Shown piece by piece: positions 54,636-62,706 of a stretch of 64,000 nucleotides of DNA. Both the position numbers and the translations under genes were made by a program. The stretch covers positions 310,001 to 374,000 of the forward strand of contig NZ_JAFBCX010000004.1 in the NCBI RefSeq assembly GCF_016907955.1, given 5' to 3'. The notes beneath the pieces are model-generated. The model worked only from the letters and a program-made list of their open reading frames with translations, had not been told where the DNA came from and made no database searches. Every line of letters begins with the position of its first letter. Positions within the stretch are counted from its first letter, which is position 1. Source of the stretch: Lentzea nigeriaca (lineage in GTDB: Bacteria > Actinomycetota > Actinomycetes > Mycobacteriales > Pseudonocardiaceae).

Positions 54636-55484
54636 TCACTCCAATGGCGCAGCACCGGTACGGGGAGCTACCACACCAGCCTTGATTGCCTCCGAAAGGG
54701 CGCTTCGCCAGTGCGGCAACGGACGTAGTCCCGCTGCTGCCCACGCCGCACCCGACAGCACCGAGTAGGCGGGTCGCGGGGCCGGGCGCGGGAAGTCGGC
54801 CGTGGTGCACGGCTGCACGCGGGCCGGGTCGGCGCCCAGTTCCTCGAAAATCGCCTGTGCGAAACGGAACCACGTCGTTTCGCCACCGCCGGTGGCGTGC
54901 AGGAGACGTTGCTCCGGCAGAACCGAGGCCAGCTCGAGAAGGCCTGCCGCGAGGTCGTGGGACCACGTCGGCGAGCCGCGCTGATCGTCCACAACGGACA
55001 GCGACGGGCGGGAGGATTCCAGTGCCGCAATGGTTTTCACGAAGTTCGTGCCCTGCACGCCGTAGACCCACGAGGTGCGCACGACCCAGCCGCCCGCGTT
55101 AAGCACACGGCGTTCGCCTTCGAGTTTCGTGCGACCGTACGCGGATTTCGGGCCGACCGGGTCGGAAGGCTCGTACGGCCGCGTCCCGTCACCGGAGAAG
55201 ACGTAGTCCGTCGACACGTGGATCAACGGAATGCCAACGGAAGCGCATGCTTCGGCGAGCAGGCCGGCGCCGACGGCGTTGACCGCGAACGCGCGGTCCT
55301 CGTCCGTCTCGGCCGCGTCGACCGCGGTGTAGGCGGCGCAGTTGATCACCGCGGAGGCGCCCGCGAGATCGGCAGGGGACACCTCGGTCACGTCGAGCTC
55401 GGCGGACGACACCGCGCGGACGTCGGAGGAAAGGGCTGCGAGGTCGTGGCCGAGCTGGCCGCGACCACCGGGAACGAGGATCAA
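54636..55484 (-). CDS. rmlD: dTDP-4-dehydrorhamnose reductase
   Basis: RmlD makes dTDP-L-rhamnose, the WbbL donor, with NADPH. It has 282 residues. An N-terminal Rossmann motif ILVPGGRGQLGHDLAAL is followed by VINCAAYTAVDAAETDEDRAFAVNAVGAG, HVSTDYVFSGDGTRPYEPSDPVGPKSAYGRTKLEGE (catalytic Thr/Tyr/Lys) and VVRTSWVYG. It starts with TTG at 55484, 3 bp after the rmlB stop, so it is coupled. Slightly short for the family at its C terminus. Confidence 0.95.
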   Translation of the reverse strand: MILVPGGRGQLGHDLAALSSDVRAVSSAELDVTEVSPADLAGASAVINCAAYTAVDAAETDEDRAFAVNAVGAGLLAEACASVGIPLIHVSTDYVFSGDGTRPYEPSDPVGPKSAYGRTKLEGERRVLNAGGWVVRTSWVYGVQGTNFVKTIAALESSRPSLSVVDDQRGSPTWSHDLAAGLLELASVLPEQRLLHATGGGETTWFRFAQAIFEELGADPARVQPCTTADFPRPAPRPAYSVLSGAAWAAAGLRPLPHWRSALSEAIKAGVVAPRTGAAPLE

Positions 55485-55487
55485 CGC

Positions 55488-56474
55488 TCAGCCCTTCGCC
55501 AGCGCCGCGCGCTCCTTGAGCGGCTCCCACCAGGCGCGGTTCTCGCGGTACCACTCGACCGTGTCGGCGAGACCGACGGTGAAGTCGACGCGCGGCGCGT
55601 AACCCAGTTCGGACGAGATCTTGGAGATGTCGACGGAGTAGCGGCGGTCGTGGCCCTTGCGGTCGGTCACCGGCTCGACGAACGACCAGTCGCGGCCCGT
55701 CGCGGCCAGCAGCTTCTCGGTCAGCTCGCGGTTGGTGAGCTCGGTGCCGCCGCCGATGTTGTAGATCTCACCCGGCCGGCCGCCCTCGGCGACGAGCTGG
55801 ATGCCGCGGCAGTGGTCGTCGACGTGCAGCCAGTCGCGCACGTTCAGGCCGTCGCCGTAAAGGGGCACCTTCTTGCCATCGATCAAATTGGTGACGAAGA
55901 GGGGAATTACCTTTTCGGGGAACTGATACGGCCCGTAATTGTTCGAACACCGGGTGATGCTCACCGGCAGGCCGTGGGTGCGGTGGAACGCACGGGCGAG
56001 CAGATCGGAGGAGGCCTTGGACGCCGAGTACGGGGAGTTGGGCTCGAGGATGTGCGTCTCCGACCACGAACCGTTGTCGATGGAGCCGTAGACCTCGTCC
56101 GTCGAGACGTGCACGAACCGGCCGACGCCCGCGTTCAGCGCGCCCTGCAGCAGGGTCTGCGTGCCCAGCACGTTGGTCAGCACGAAGTCGGCCGACCCGG
56201 TGATGGAGCGGTCGACGTGCGACTCGGCGGCGAAGTGCACGACCACGTCGACGCCGCGCATGTGCTCGGCCACGACTTCGGCGTCGCAGATGTCGCCGCG
56301 CACGAACTCGAACTTGCCGGCGACCGGCGCGAGGTTGGTCTCGCTGCCCGCGTAGGTGAGCTTGTCGAGCACCACGACTTCGGCACCCGCGAAGGCCGGA
56401 TACGAGCCGCTCACCAACTCCCGCACGTAGTGCGAGCCGATGAAGCCGGCCCCACCTGTCACCAGTACGCGCAT
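55488..56474 (-). CDS. rmlB: dTDP-glucose 4,6-dehydratase
   Basis: RmlB converts dTDP-glucose to dTDP-4-keto-6-deoxyglucose, the second step of dTDP-rhamnose synthesis. It has 328 residues. Signatures: MRVLVTGGAGFIGSHYVREL, VVVHFAAESHVDRSI, FVHVSTDEVYGSI (Thr-Asp-Glu active site), SPYSASKASSDLLARAFHRTHGLPVSITRCSNNYGPYQFPEKVIPLF and the C-terminal YNIGGGTELTNRELTE. The ATG at 56474 has GGAGG 8 bp upstream, while the ATG at 56480 leaves only 2 bp. The rmlA and rmlC genes are not in the window. Confidence 0.97.
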   Translation of the reverse strand: MRVLVTGGAGFIGSHYVRELVSGSYPAFAGAEVVVLDKLTYAGSETNLAPVAGKFEFVRGDICDAEVVAEHMRGVDVVVHFAAESHVDRSITGSADFVLTNVLGTQTLLQGALNAGVGRFVHVSTDEVYGSIDNGSWSETHILEPNSPYSASKASSDLLARAFHRTHGLPVSITRCSNNYGPYQFPEKVIPLFVTNLIDGKKVPLYGDGLNVRDWLHVDDHCRGIQLVAEGGRPGEIYNIGGGTELTNRELTEKLLAATGRDWSFVEPVTDRKGHDRRYSVDISKISSELGYAPRVDFTVGLADTVEWYRENRAWWEPLKERAALAKG

Positions 56475-56600
56475 GCTCATTTCCTCCTGTGGTGTCCCCG
56501 CTCGCAGTCTGTCACGTACCTAATCGCTGCAACCCACAGCAACGTCACGTCGTGTGTCCTATAAACGACTAAACTCGACGTGGTGGGGGAGGAAACGGCT

Positions 56601-58142
56601 GTGGAAGGCGGGAGTCTGCCGGTCAGGGTGGAGGGGACCCGACCGTCAACGGCTCTGCGCGCCCTCCTCACGGCCGGAAAGATCTTCGTGGCACTGGTTT
56701 CGGCTGCTGTGCTCCTCGTCACGTCCTACGGCTGGGGCAAGTTGCGGGCCGCCGACAACGGCATCGTCAAGACCAAGGTCATCGAGGACGAGATCGCGAA
56801 GGACGCCGGGCGCAAGCCGCTCGACGGCGCCGTCGACATCCTCCTGGTCGGCATGGACAGCCGCACCGACGCGCAGGGCAACCCGCTGTCGAAGGAAGCT
56901 CTGGCGCTGCTCAACGGCGGGTACGCCGACGGTGAGCAGAACACCGACACGATGATCCTCGTACACATCCCCGTCGACGGCACGCGCGCGATCGCGATCT
57001 CGTTCCCGCGCGACTCCTACGTCGAGATCGCCGAGGGGTTCGGCAAGCACAAGCTCAACTCCGCGTTCGCCCGCAAGCGCAACACCGTCGACCAGGAGAT
57101 GCGCGCCAAGGGCGAGACCGACGAGCAGAAGATCCGCACCGAGTCGATGGCGGCCGGGCGCAAGACGCTGATCAAGACGATCGAGAACATGACCGGCGGC
57201 ACCGTGCGGATCGACCGGTACGCCGAGGTCAACCTCGCCAGCTTCTACGAGGTCACGAAGGCCATCGGCGGCGTGGAGGTCTGCGTGAAGGAGGACACGC
57301 AGGACAGCGACTCCGGCGCGAACTTCAAGGCTGGCCCGCAGACGATCGAGGGTGCGCGGGCGCTGTCGTTCGTGCGGCAGCGCAAGGGCCTGCCCGGCGG
57401 TGACCTCGACCGGATCGTGCGGCAGCAGGTGTTCATCGGGGCACTCGCGAAGAAGGTGCTGTCGACCGGCACGCTGACCGACCCGAGCAAGCTGAACGGC
57501 CTGGTCGAGGCCGTGCAGAAGTCCGTGATCCTGAGCGACGGCTGGGACATCACGACGTTCGCCGAGCAGATGCAGGGCCTGGTGGGCGGCAACATCGAGT
57601 TCCGCACCATCCCGGTGGGCGACCCGATGGACACGTACGGCGACGGAAACGTGCTGCCGGTGAATCCGGCCCAGGTGCGGAAGTTCCTCACGAGCCTCGC
57701 GGCGGACAAGTCTCCGTCGAGCTCGTCGTCGGCGCCCACCACGACGCTGCCCGCGCCGCCGAACTCGTCGATCACCGTGAACGTCTACAACGCGGCAGGC
57801 ATCCAGGGCCTCGCGAGCCAGGTGCAGAACGCGTTGGTCGCCAAGGGTTTCAAGCGCGGGTTCGTCGACTCGGCGCAGAACAGCGACACGACGGTCGTGC
57901 GGTACGCGGCCGGTGAGGAAGGGGCGGCGCGCAAGGTCGCGGCCGAGGTCGGGCCGAACGTGACGGTCGAGGAGAACGCGTCCGTCCGAAAAGGACAGGT
58001 GCAGGTCTTCGTCGGCACCGACTACTCCGCTTCGAACGACGGCGAGGACGTCGACCCGCAGGCCGCGCCCGGCACGTCGTCGACCGCCCCGTCGAGCAGC
58101 GCTCCGCCCATCACGGCGGGCGGACTGGTCTGCGTGAACTGA
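56601..58142 (+). CDS. LCP family cell-wall polymer ligase with C-terminal LytR_C domain
   Basis: A 513-residue LytR-CpsA-Psr protein. One N-terminal TM helix (about 25-45) is followed by the LCP domain: VDILLVGMDSRTDAQG, NTDTMILVHIPVDGTRAIAISFPRDSYVEI, INLAS..GGVEVC and GARALSFVRQRKGLPGGDLDRIVRQQVFI. A Ser/Pro linker leads to a LytR_C domain (about 395-475: ITVNVYNAAGIQGLASQVQNALVAKGF). It would attach glycans such as arabinogalactan to peptidoglycan. I chose the GTG at 56601 (GGAGG 8 bp upstream); GTG 56580 is an alternative. Confidence 0.93.
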   Translation: MEGGSLPVRVEGTRPSTALRALLTAGKIFVALVSAAVLLVTSYGWGKLRAADNGIVKTKVIEDEIAKDAGRKPLDGAVDILLVGMDSRTDAQGNPLSKEALALLNGGYADGEQNTDTMILVHIPVDGTRAIAISFPRDSYVEIAEGFGKHKLNSAFARKRNTVDQEMRAKGETDEQKIRTESMAAGRKTLIKTIENMTGGTVRIDRYAEVNLASFYEVTKAIGGVEVCVKEDTQDSDSGANFKAGPQTIEGARALSFVRQRKGLPGGDLDRIVRQQVFIGALAKKVLSTGTLTDPSKLNGLVEAVQKSVILSDGWDITTFAEQMQGLVGGNIEFRTIPVGDPMDTYGDGNVLPVNPAQVRKFLTSLAADKSPSSSSSAPTTTLPAPPNSSITVNVYNAAGIQGLASQVQNALVAKGFKRGFVDSAQNSDTTVVRYAAGEEGAARKVAAEVGPNVTVEENASVRKGQVQVFVGTDYSASNDGEDVDPQAAPGTSSTAPSSSAPPITAGGLVCVN

Positions 58143-58210
58143 AAACCCGGTGTAACGGCCTTCCGATAGTTACGCTGAGCACGCAAATCCAGCACGACGG
58201 AGGACCAACG

Positions 58211-59407
58211 TTGAGCGCTGCCACCCGCGCGAAGAAGACCGCACTGGTCGTCGGCCGGACGGCCGTCGCGCTGGTCGCCGTGACGACGCTGGCCTTCTCG
58301 GGCTACTTCTGGGCCGCGCTGAAGCTCGTGAAGCAGAACACCAACACCACGCAGATCCTCGAGGTGCTGCAGGACATCCCGAACTCGCCGCCCGTCGAGG
58401 ACGGTGCGGTCGACATCCTGCTGGTGGGCAGCGACAGCCGGACGGACGCCCAGGGCAGGCCGCTTCCCGCGGACGTGTTGCGCCAGTTGCGCACCGAGGG
58501 CACGGACACGGTGAACACCGACACGATCATCGTGATGCGGGTACCGCGCAACGGCGGCAAGGTCACCGCGATCTCCATCCCCCGCGACACGTACGTGCCG
58601 ATCGCCGGCTACCGCGAAGACAAGATCAACTCCGCGTACGGCGCGGTGAAGTTCCTGACCGCCGAACGGCTGCAGGCCGAGGGCGTGAGCGACCAGCAGG
58701 AGCGCGAGCGCAAGTCCGACGAGGCCGGGCGCAAGGCGCTGGTGCAGGCGGTGCAGGACCTCACGGGGATGCGCGTCGACCACTACGCCGAGGTCAACCT
58801 CTACGGGTTCTACCTGCTGACCGAGGTGATCGGCGGCGTGAAGGTGTGCCTGAAGGCGGGCACGTCCGACCCGAACTCCGGCGCGAACTTCCGCGCGGGC
58901 GAGCAGGTGGTCTCCGGCGGCGACGCGCTGTCGTTCGTGCGGCAGCGGAACATGCCCGGCGGTGACCTCGGCCGCATCGCGCGGCAGCAGGTGTTCATGT
59001 CGCAGGCCATGAAGCAGCTGCTGTCCGCGGGCACGTTCACCGATCCCGCGCGGATGAAGGGGCTGCTGGACGCGGTCTCGAAATCGATCGTGGTGGACGA
59101 GAAGCTCGACCTGGCGACGCTCGCCACGCAGGCGCAGGGGCTCGCGTCGGGCAACGTGGAGTTCGCCACGATCCCGGTGACGAACATCGACGCGCGCAAC
59201 GAACGCGGGCAGAGCGTGGTCACGGTGGACCGCGAGGCCGTGAAGGCGTGGGTGGCACAGCAGGTCGGCGAGAAGTCCAGGCCGACGCCGCCTTCCTCCA
59301 GCACCCCCACCGCGCCGTCGCGATTCGGTGCTGGAAAGCTGCTCTCGCTGGACGGCTTCCCGGCCGTGGCGGCTGCCGCCCAGCAGGATGTGCCCTGCGT
59401 CGACTAG
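58211..59407 (+). CDS. LCP family cell-wall polymer ligase (paralogue)
   Basis: A 398-residue LCP protein, a tandem paralogue of the previous gene. The N-terminal TM helix (about 12-34) precedes the LCP domain: VDILLVGSDSRTDAQGRPL, NTDTIIVMRVPRNGGKVTAISIPRDTYVPI, INSAYGAVKF, EVIGGVKVCL and GDALSFVRQRNMPGGDLGRIARQQVFM. It has a short Ser/Pro tail and no LytR_C domain, unlike its neighbour. The TTG at 58211 with GGAGG 7 bp upstream is the only good start. Together the pair matches the position of Rv3267. The TIGR03089 gene follows 10 bp later. Confidence 0.93.
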   Translation: MSAATRAKKTALVVGRTAVALVAVTTLAFSGYFWAALKLVKQNTNTTQILEVLQDIPNSPPVEDGAVDILLVGSDSRTDAQGRPLPADVLRQLRTEGTDTVNTDTIIVMRVPRNGGKVTAISIPRDTYVPIAGYREDKINSAYGAVKFLTAERLQAEGVSDQQERERKSDEAGRKALVQAVQDLTGMRVDHYAEVNLYGFYLLTEVIGGVKVCLKAGTSDPNSGANFRAGEQVVSGGDALSFVRQRNMPGGDLGRIARQQVFMSQAMKQLLSAGTFTDPARMKGLLDAVSKSIVVDEKLDLATLATQAQGLASGNVEFATIPVTNIDARNERGQSVVTVDREAVKAWVAQQVGEKSRPTPPSSSTPTAPSRFGAGKLLSLDGFPAVAAAAQQDVPCVD

Positions 59408-59417
59408 GAGTGCCGCG

Positions 59418-60104
59418 TTGAGCGTGACCGAGATCCTCTTCACGCCGTTGCTGAAGGCCGACTCCGGCCGTCCGCTGATCACGCATTACGACGACGCGGT
59501 GGGCTCGCGCATCGAGCTGTCCCGCGCGACCATCGCGAACTGGGCCGCGAAGACGGCGAACTGGCTGCGGGACGAGCACGACGTCGAGCCAGGTGACGCG
59601 GTGGCGGTGCTGCTGCCCGCGCACTGGCAGACCGCGGGCCTGTTGCTCGGCGCGTGGTGGTGCGGCGCCCACGTCGTGGGTGCGGGCGTCGAGGCGAAGG
59701 TCGCCGTGGTGCCGAAGGGCGGGACCGCGGACGCGGACGTCGTGGCCGTGGCGTCGCTCGACACCTGGGGCCTGGGCTCAGGCGCCCCCGTCGACTACAT
59801 GGACGACGTGCGCGGGCACGGTGACGACTTCACGCCGTGGGAACCGATCGCGGGTTCGACGCCTGCCCTCGGCGAGTCCACTGTGGACGAGCTGGTCGCA
59901 CGAGCGCGCGAGCTGGGTGCGGGACTGGGCTCCGAGCCGCGCGTGCTGTCCACTTTGGAGTGGAACGTGCCCACTTCCGGTGTGGTGGAAGGCTTTCTGG
60001 CCGTGCTGGCGGCCGGTGGCTCACTGGTCCAGGTGAGCAATCCCGACGCGGGCCGGTTGGCCGCGCGCCGGGACAGCGAGAAAACTACGCTGCAGCTGGG
60101 TTGA
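59418..60104 (+). CDS. TIGR03089 family protein
   Basis: A 228-residue protein of the actinobacterial TIGR03089 family (Rv3268 position). It looks like a cut-down acyl-adenylate-forming enzyme N-terminal region: ITHYDDAVGSRIELSRATIANWAAKTANWLRDEH, VEPGDAVAVLLPAHWQTAGLLLGAWWCGAHVV, and the later EWNVPTSGVVEGFLAVLAAGGSLVQV. The C-terminal AMP-binding lid and its Lys are absent, so catalysis is unclear. The TTG at 59418 has GGAG 7 bp upstream; GTG 59424 is possible. Its end overlaps doxX by 20 bp. Confidence 0.85.
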   Translation: MSVTEILFTPLLKADSGRPLITHYDDAVGSRIELSRATIANWAAKTANWLRDEHDVEPGDAVAVLLPAHWQTAGLLLGAWWCGAHVVGAGVEAKVAVVPKGGTADADVVAVASLDTWGLGSGAPVDYMDDVRGHGDDFTPWEPIAGSTPALGESTVDELVARARELGAGLGSEPRVLSTLEWNVPTSGVVEGFLAVLAAGGSLVQVSNPDAGRLAARRDSEKTTLQLG

Positions 60105-60501
60105 GCACCTTGTTGTTCTTGAACAGCACGCGGTCCAGCGAGTAGGCGCCACCGTTGAAGCCGAGCGCGAGCGCGGCCGCGGCCAGCACGACGACGAGTT
60201 CGGAACCACCCTGACCGATCAGCGGCCCGGACGCGTGGACGAGCAGGAACGCGCCGAGCATGTTGACCGTGAGCAGCACGCCGGCGATCGGCAGCGCGAG
60301 GCCGACGATCAGCGCGAGGCCACCGGCGAGTTCGACGGTCGCGGCGAACGCGGACGAGACACCCGGCATCGGCACGCCCATCTGCGTGAAAGCCGCCGAC
60401 GTGCCGGCGAGACCCCACTCGGTCCACTTCTGCCAGCCGTGCGCGACGAACACGATGCCGATCCCGATGCGGCCGATGAGTGCGGCGACGTCCTTGACCA
60501 T
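60085..60501 (-). CDS. DoxX family membrane protein
   Basis: A 138-residue, four-TM protein of the DoxX type: LIGRIGIGIVFVAHGWQKWTEWG, FAATVELAGGLALIVGLALPIAGVLLTVNMLGAF, and LVVVLAAAALALGFNGGAYSLDRVL. DoxX relatives in mycobacteria associate with superoxide dismutase and a thiol oxidoreductase in redox stress. The ATG at 60501 follows GGGGAGC, and the preceding in-frame stretch has no TM or family features. The gene converges on the TIGR03089 gene (20-bp overlap). Confidence 0.92.
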   Translation of the reverse strand: MVKDVAALIGRIGIGIVFVAHGWQKWTEWGLAGTSAAFTQMGVPMPGVSSAFAATVELAGGLALIVGLALPIAGVLLTVNMLGAFLLVHASGPLIGQGGSELVVVLAAAALALGFNGGAYSLDRVLFKNNKVLNPAAA

Positions 60502-60632
60502 GGTGCTTGCTCCCCGATCCTGTCGTTTCTGCTGGTCCTGTCGTTCAACCTCGAACCAAACTAGTACGGGTTTGAACAACCTTATGAAAACGACAGGAAC
60601 CCGACAGCGAGCCCACAGGTTCGGTTCAGGTG

Positions 60633-61406
60633 CTACTTCCGCAAACGGACGCCGTCACCCTTCGCGCTGGTCAGCGACAGCGTCTGCCGGTCGATCTTGT
60701 ACGTGACCTGCCCGGACAGCGCACCCAGCAGGGCCTTCTCGACGAGCGTCTGGTCCGGCCCGCACACCTTCTCGGTGTGCAGCAACGACGTGAACGTGAT
60801 CGCCCGGCCGTCCACCTTGTAGGAGGCCGAACCCGAGTTGCAGCCGGTGAACACGTTGATCTTGCCGTCCATGAACGCGACCGTGGCGGTGACAGCTCCG
60901 GGGATCGACGAGACGGCGTCGCCGGTGACGAGGCTGTCGACGGTCCAGGTGCCGCCTTCGAGGGCAGCGGGCGCCTCCGTACCGAGCACGATCTCCGCGT
61001 CCGATCCGGTGATCACCAGGTTCCCGCCGTCCAGCTCCCACGACGGGCCCGCACTCAGCAGCTTCGACAGCCACTCGTCCTGCTTGTGCAGATCGGGGTT
61101 CGGACAGCCCATCGCGGTGCTGCCGAGGTCGGAGACGGACAACTTCCCGTCGCCGAGGGAAACCCGGCCCTGCATCATGTTGCAGCCCGCCCTGGCGATG
61201 AGTCTGCCGTCGTCGGTGAAGCTCAGTTCGATCGACGTGCCCTCGACCAGGGCACGCGGCTTGCCCTGCTCGGTGACCGAGGTGGAGACGAACACCTTGC
61301 CGCGCAGGTCTTTTCCCGGCGCGCCGCCCGCCGACCTGCCACCGCAACCTGACGCGACGACGAGCAGCGAGACGACGAGCGCGGCGAGGAGGATTCGCTT
61401 GGTCAT
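60633..61406 (-). CDS. Lipoprotein with two META/HslJ-like domains
   Basis: A 257-residue lipoprotein. A signal peptide (MTKRILLAALVVSLLVVASGCGG) has the lipobox VASGC (Cys 21). Two META-type repeats follow (about 35-140 and 150-257), each with the pattern GKVFVSTSV..., IARAGCNMMQGRVSLGDGKLSVSDLGSTAMGCPNP and ATVAFMDGKINVFTGCNSGSASYKVDGRAITFTSLLHTEKVCG. The paired Cys in each repeat probably form disulphides. HslJ-like proteins are linked to heat and novobiocin stress; the role here is unknown. Upstream is the divergent arsR operon. Confidence 0.9.
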   Translation of the reverse strand: MTKRILLAALVVSLLVVASGCGGRSAGGAPGKDLRGKVFVSTSVTEQGKPRALVEGTSIELSFTDDGRLIARAGCNMMQGRVSLGDGKLSVSDLGSTAMGCPNPDLHKQDEWLSKLLSAGPSWELDGGNLVITGSDAEIVLGTEAPAALEGGTWTVDSLVTGDAVSSIPGAVTATVAFMDGKINVFTGCNSGSASYKVDGRAITFTSLLHTEKVCGPDQTLVEKALLGALSGQVTYKIDRQTLSLTSAKGDGVRLRK

Positions 61407-61474
61407 GAGCCTAGGACGGAACGCGCTCGCTCCTCGGTTGCCCTCTTGACAGGACGGGCAGCGAGGGCTCTACT

Positions 61475-61506
61475 TAACCCAGCGGTTAGATAACCAAGCG
61501 GTTAGG
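61475..61506 (+). promoter_or_regulatory. Tandem operator repeats upstream of arsR
   Basis: Two 16-bp direct repeats (61475-61490 and 61491-61506) differ at two positions. Each contains TAACC and GGTTA, so each is also an inverted repeat. They end 6 bp before the arsR ATG. A TTGACA -35-like box lies at 61446-61451. This fits autoregulation by the ArsR protein. Confidence 0.75.
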
Positions 61507-61512
61507 TACAAG

Positions 61513-61839
61513 ATGGATCAGCTGAGCGCCACCTTCGCCGCACTGGCGGACCCGACCCGCCGGGCGATCCTCGCGCGGCTCACCGAGGGCCCGGCGACGG
61601 TGAAGGAGCTCTCCGAGCCGTTCGACATCAGCGGCCCGGCGATCTCCAAACACCTGCGCGTGCTGGAGAAGGCAGGCCTGATCACCCGTGGCAGGGAAGC
61701 CCAGTGGCGTCCCTGCCGGCTCGACGCGACGCCGTTGAAGGAGGTCGCCGTGTGGGCGGAGAACTACCGCCGCTTCTGGGATGCGAGCTACGCACGCCTG
61801 GACGCACTCTTGACCGAGATGAAGGAGACAGAGCAATGA
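61513..61839 (+). CDS. ArsR family transcriptional regulator
   Basis: A 108-residue winged-helix repressor: FAALADPTRRAILARLTEGPATVKELSEPFDISGPAISKHLRVLEKAGLITRGREAQWRPCRLD. It has no metal-binding Cys pair, so it belongs to the metal-independent SRPBCC-associated group. Its ATGA stop/start overlap with the next gene marks a typical ArsR-AHSA1 operon. The repeats at 61475-61506 are probably its own operator. Confidence 0.95.
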   Translation: MDQLSATFAALADPTRRAILARLTEGPATVKELSEPFDISGPAISKHLRVLEKAGLITRGREAQWRPCRLDATPLKEVAVWAENYRRFWDASYARLDALLTEMKETEQ

Positions 61840-62315
61840 CCACCGTCAAGTTCGGCACCACCGTGACCCTCCCGTCCGACACCGAGATCGCGATGTCCCG
61901 CACGTTCGACGCGCCCGCCTCGCTGGTGTGGGACGCGTTCACCAAGCCCTCACTGATCAAGCGCTGGCTGCTCGGCCCCGACGGCTGGGAGATGCCGATC
62001 TGCGAGGTCGACCTGCGCGTGGGCGGCAAGTGGCGCTACGGCTGGGCCCAGGCAGACGGTTCCGGCGCGTTCGAGATGCACGGCGAATACCAGGAAGTCT
62101 CGCCTCATTCGCGGATCGTCCACACCGAACACTTCGAGGACAACCCGCCTGCCGTGACAACGGTCGAGTTCGTCGAGTCCGGCGGCCAGACGACGATGAC
62201 GACCGCGATGCGTCTGGTGTCGCAGGAGGCTCGCGACGCGGTGCTGGCCACCGGGATGGCTGACGGCGCGGGCCGTTCGTACGAGCGCCTGGGCGAGGTT
62301 CTCGCGACGCTGTGA
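61836..62315 (+). CDS. SRPBCC (AHSA1-like) domain protein
   Basis: A 159-residue START-like protein: ISMSRTFDAPASLVWDAFTKPSLIKRWLLGPDGWEMP, VDLRVGGKWRYGW, FEMHGEYQEVSPHSRIVHTEHF and TTAMRLVSQEARDAVLATGMADGAGRSYERLGEVLATL. The last helix is typical for the AHSA1 group. It probably binds a small hydrophobic ligand or acts in detoxification, and is controlled by the coupled ArsR regulator (4-bp overlap). Confidence 0.93.
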   Translation: MTTVKFGTTVTLPSDTEIAMSRTFDAPASLVWDAFTKPSLIKRWLLGPDGWEMPICEVDLRVGGKWRYGWAQADGSGAFEMHGEYQEVSPHSRIVHTEHFEDNPPAVTTVEFVESGGQTTMTTAMRLVSQEARDAVLATGMADGAGRSYERLGEVLATL

Positions 62316-62409
62316 TTCGTCCACTTCGGACGTTTACGCGGAGCGTAGTCACCGGCCGTGGCCGCGGGTCCTCCGGTTGGGAACGTTGTGGGCGGTTACG
62401 TTCGGCCTC

Positions 62410-62544
62410 ATGGGACGTTTCCTCGGTTTCCTCGGAGCCGTGGCCCTCATGCTCGGCTTCGCGGTGCTCTCCGCCCCGCTGGCCAACGCGACGGTCGGTG
62501 CTCGCTGGCAGATCGCGCCGTACCCGTCCGAGACCGGTCGCTGA
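62410..62544 (+). CDS. Very small secreted peptide (candidate)
   Basis: A 44-codon ORF reading MGRFLGFLGAVALMLGFAVL, then SAPLANA and a mature part TVGARWQIAPYPSETGR of about 17 residues. The first 27 residues look like a good signal peptide with an ANA cleavage site. The ribosome site is weak. It lies in a 390-bp gap between the SRPBCC gene and the RelA/SpoT-domain gene. It could be a secreted peptide signal or an accidental frame. Confidence 0.5.
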   Translation: MGRFLGFLGAVALMLGFAVLSAPLANATVGARWQIAPYPSETGR

Positions 62545-62706
62545 CGCCTGAGTCGTCCTGCGTGCTGGGCGCCAAGGGGTGCGATCGGTGACGCGATCGG
62601 CACGTGCGTGGCTGCTTAGTGGCTATGCCACCCGACGTGGCCTGTAATGCTCGTCGCGCGGCTCCCGATCAAAGGCGTGCACCGCCACCGAGATCGGGAG
62701 CCCGCA

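Noticed and set aside
54636..54638. Stop-codon read-through (or selenocysteine) at the rmlD TGA
   Set aside because: RmlD already has a near-normal length, and nothing suggests a recoding element. The downstream frame is treated as a separate candidate ORF.
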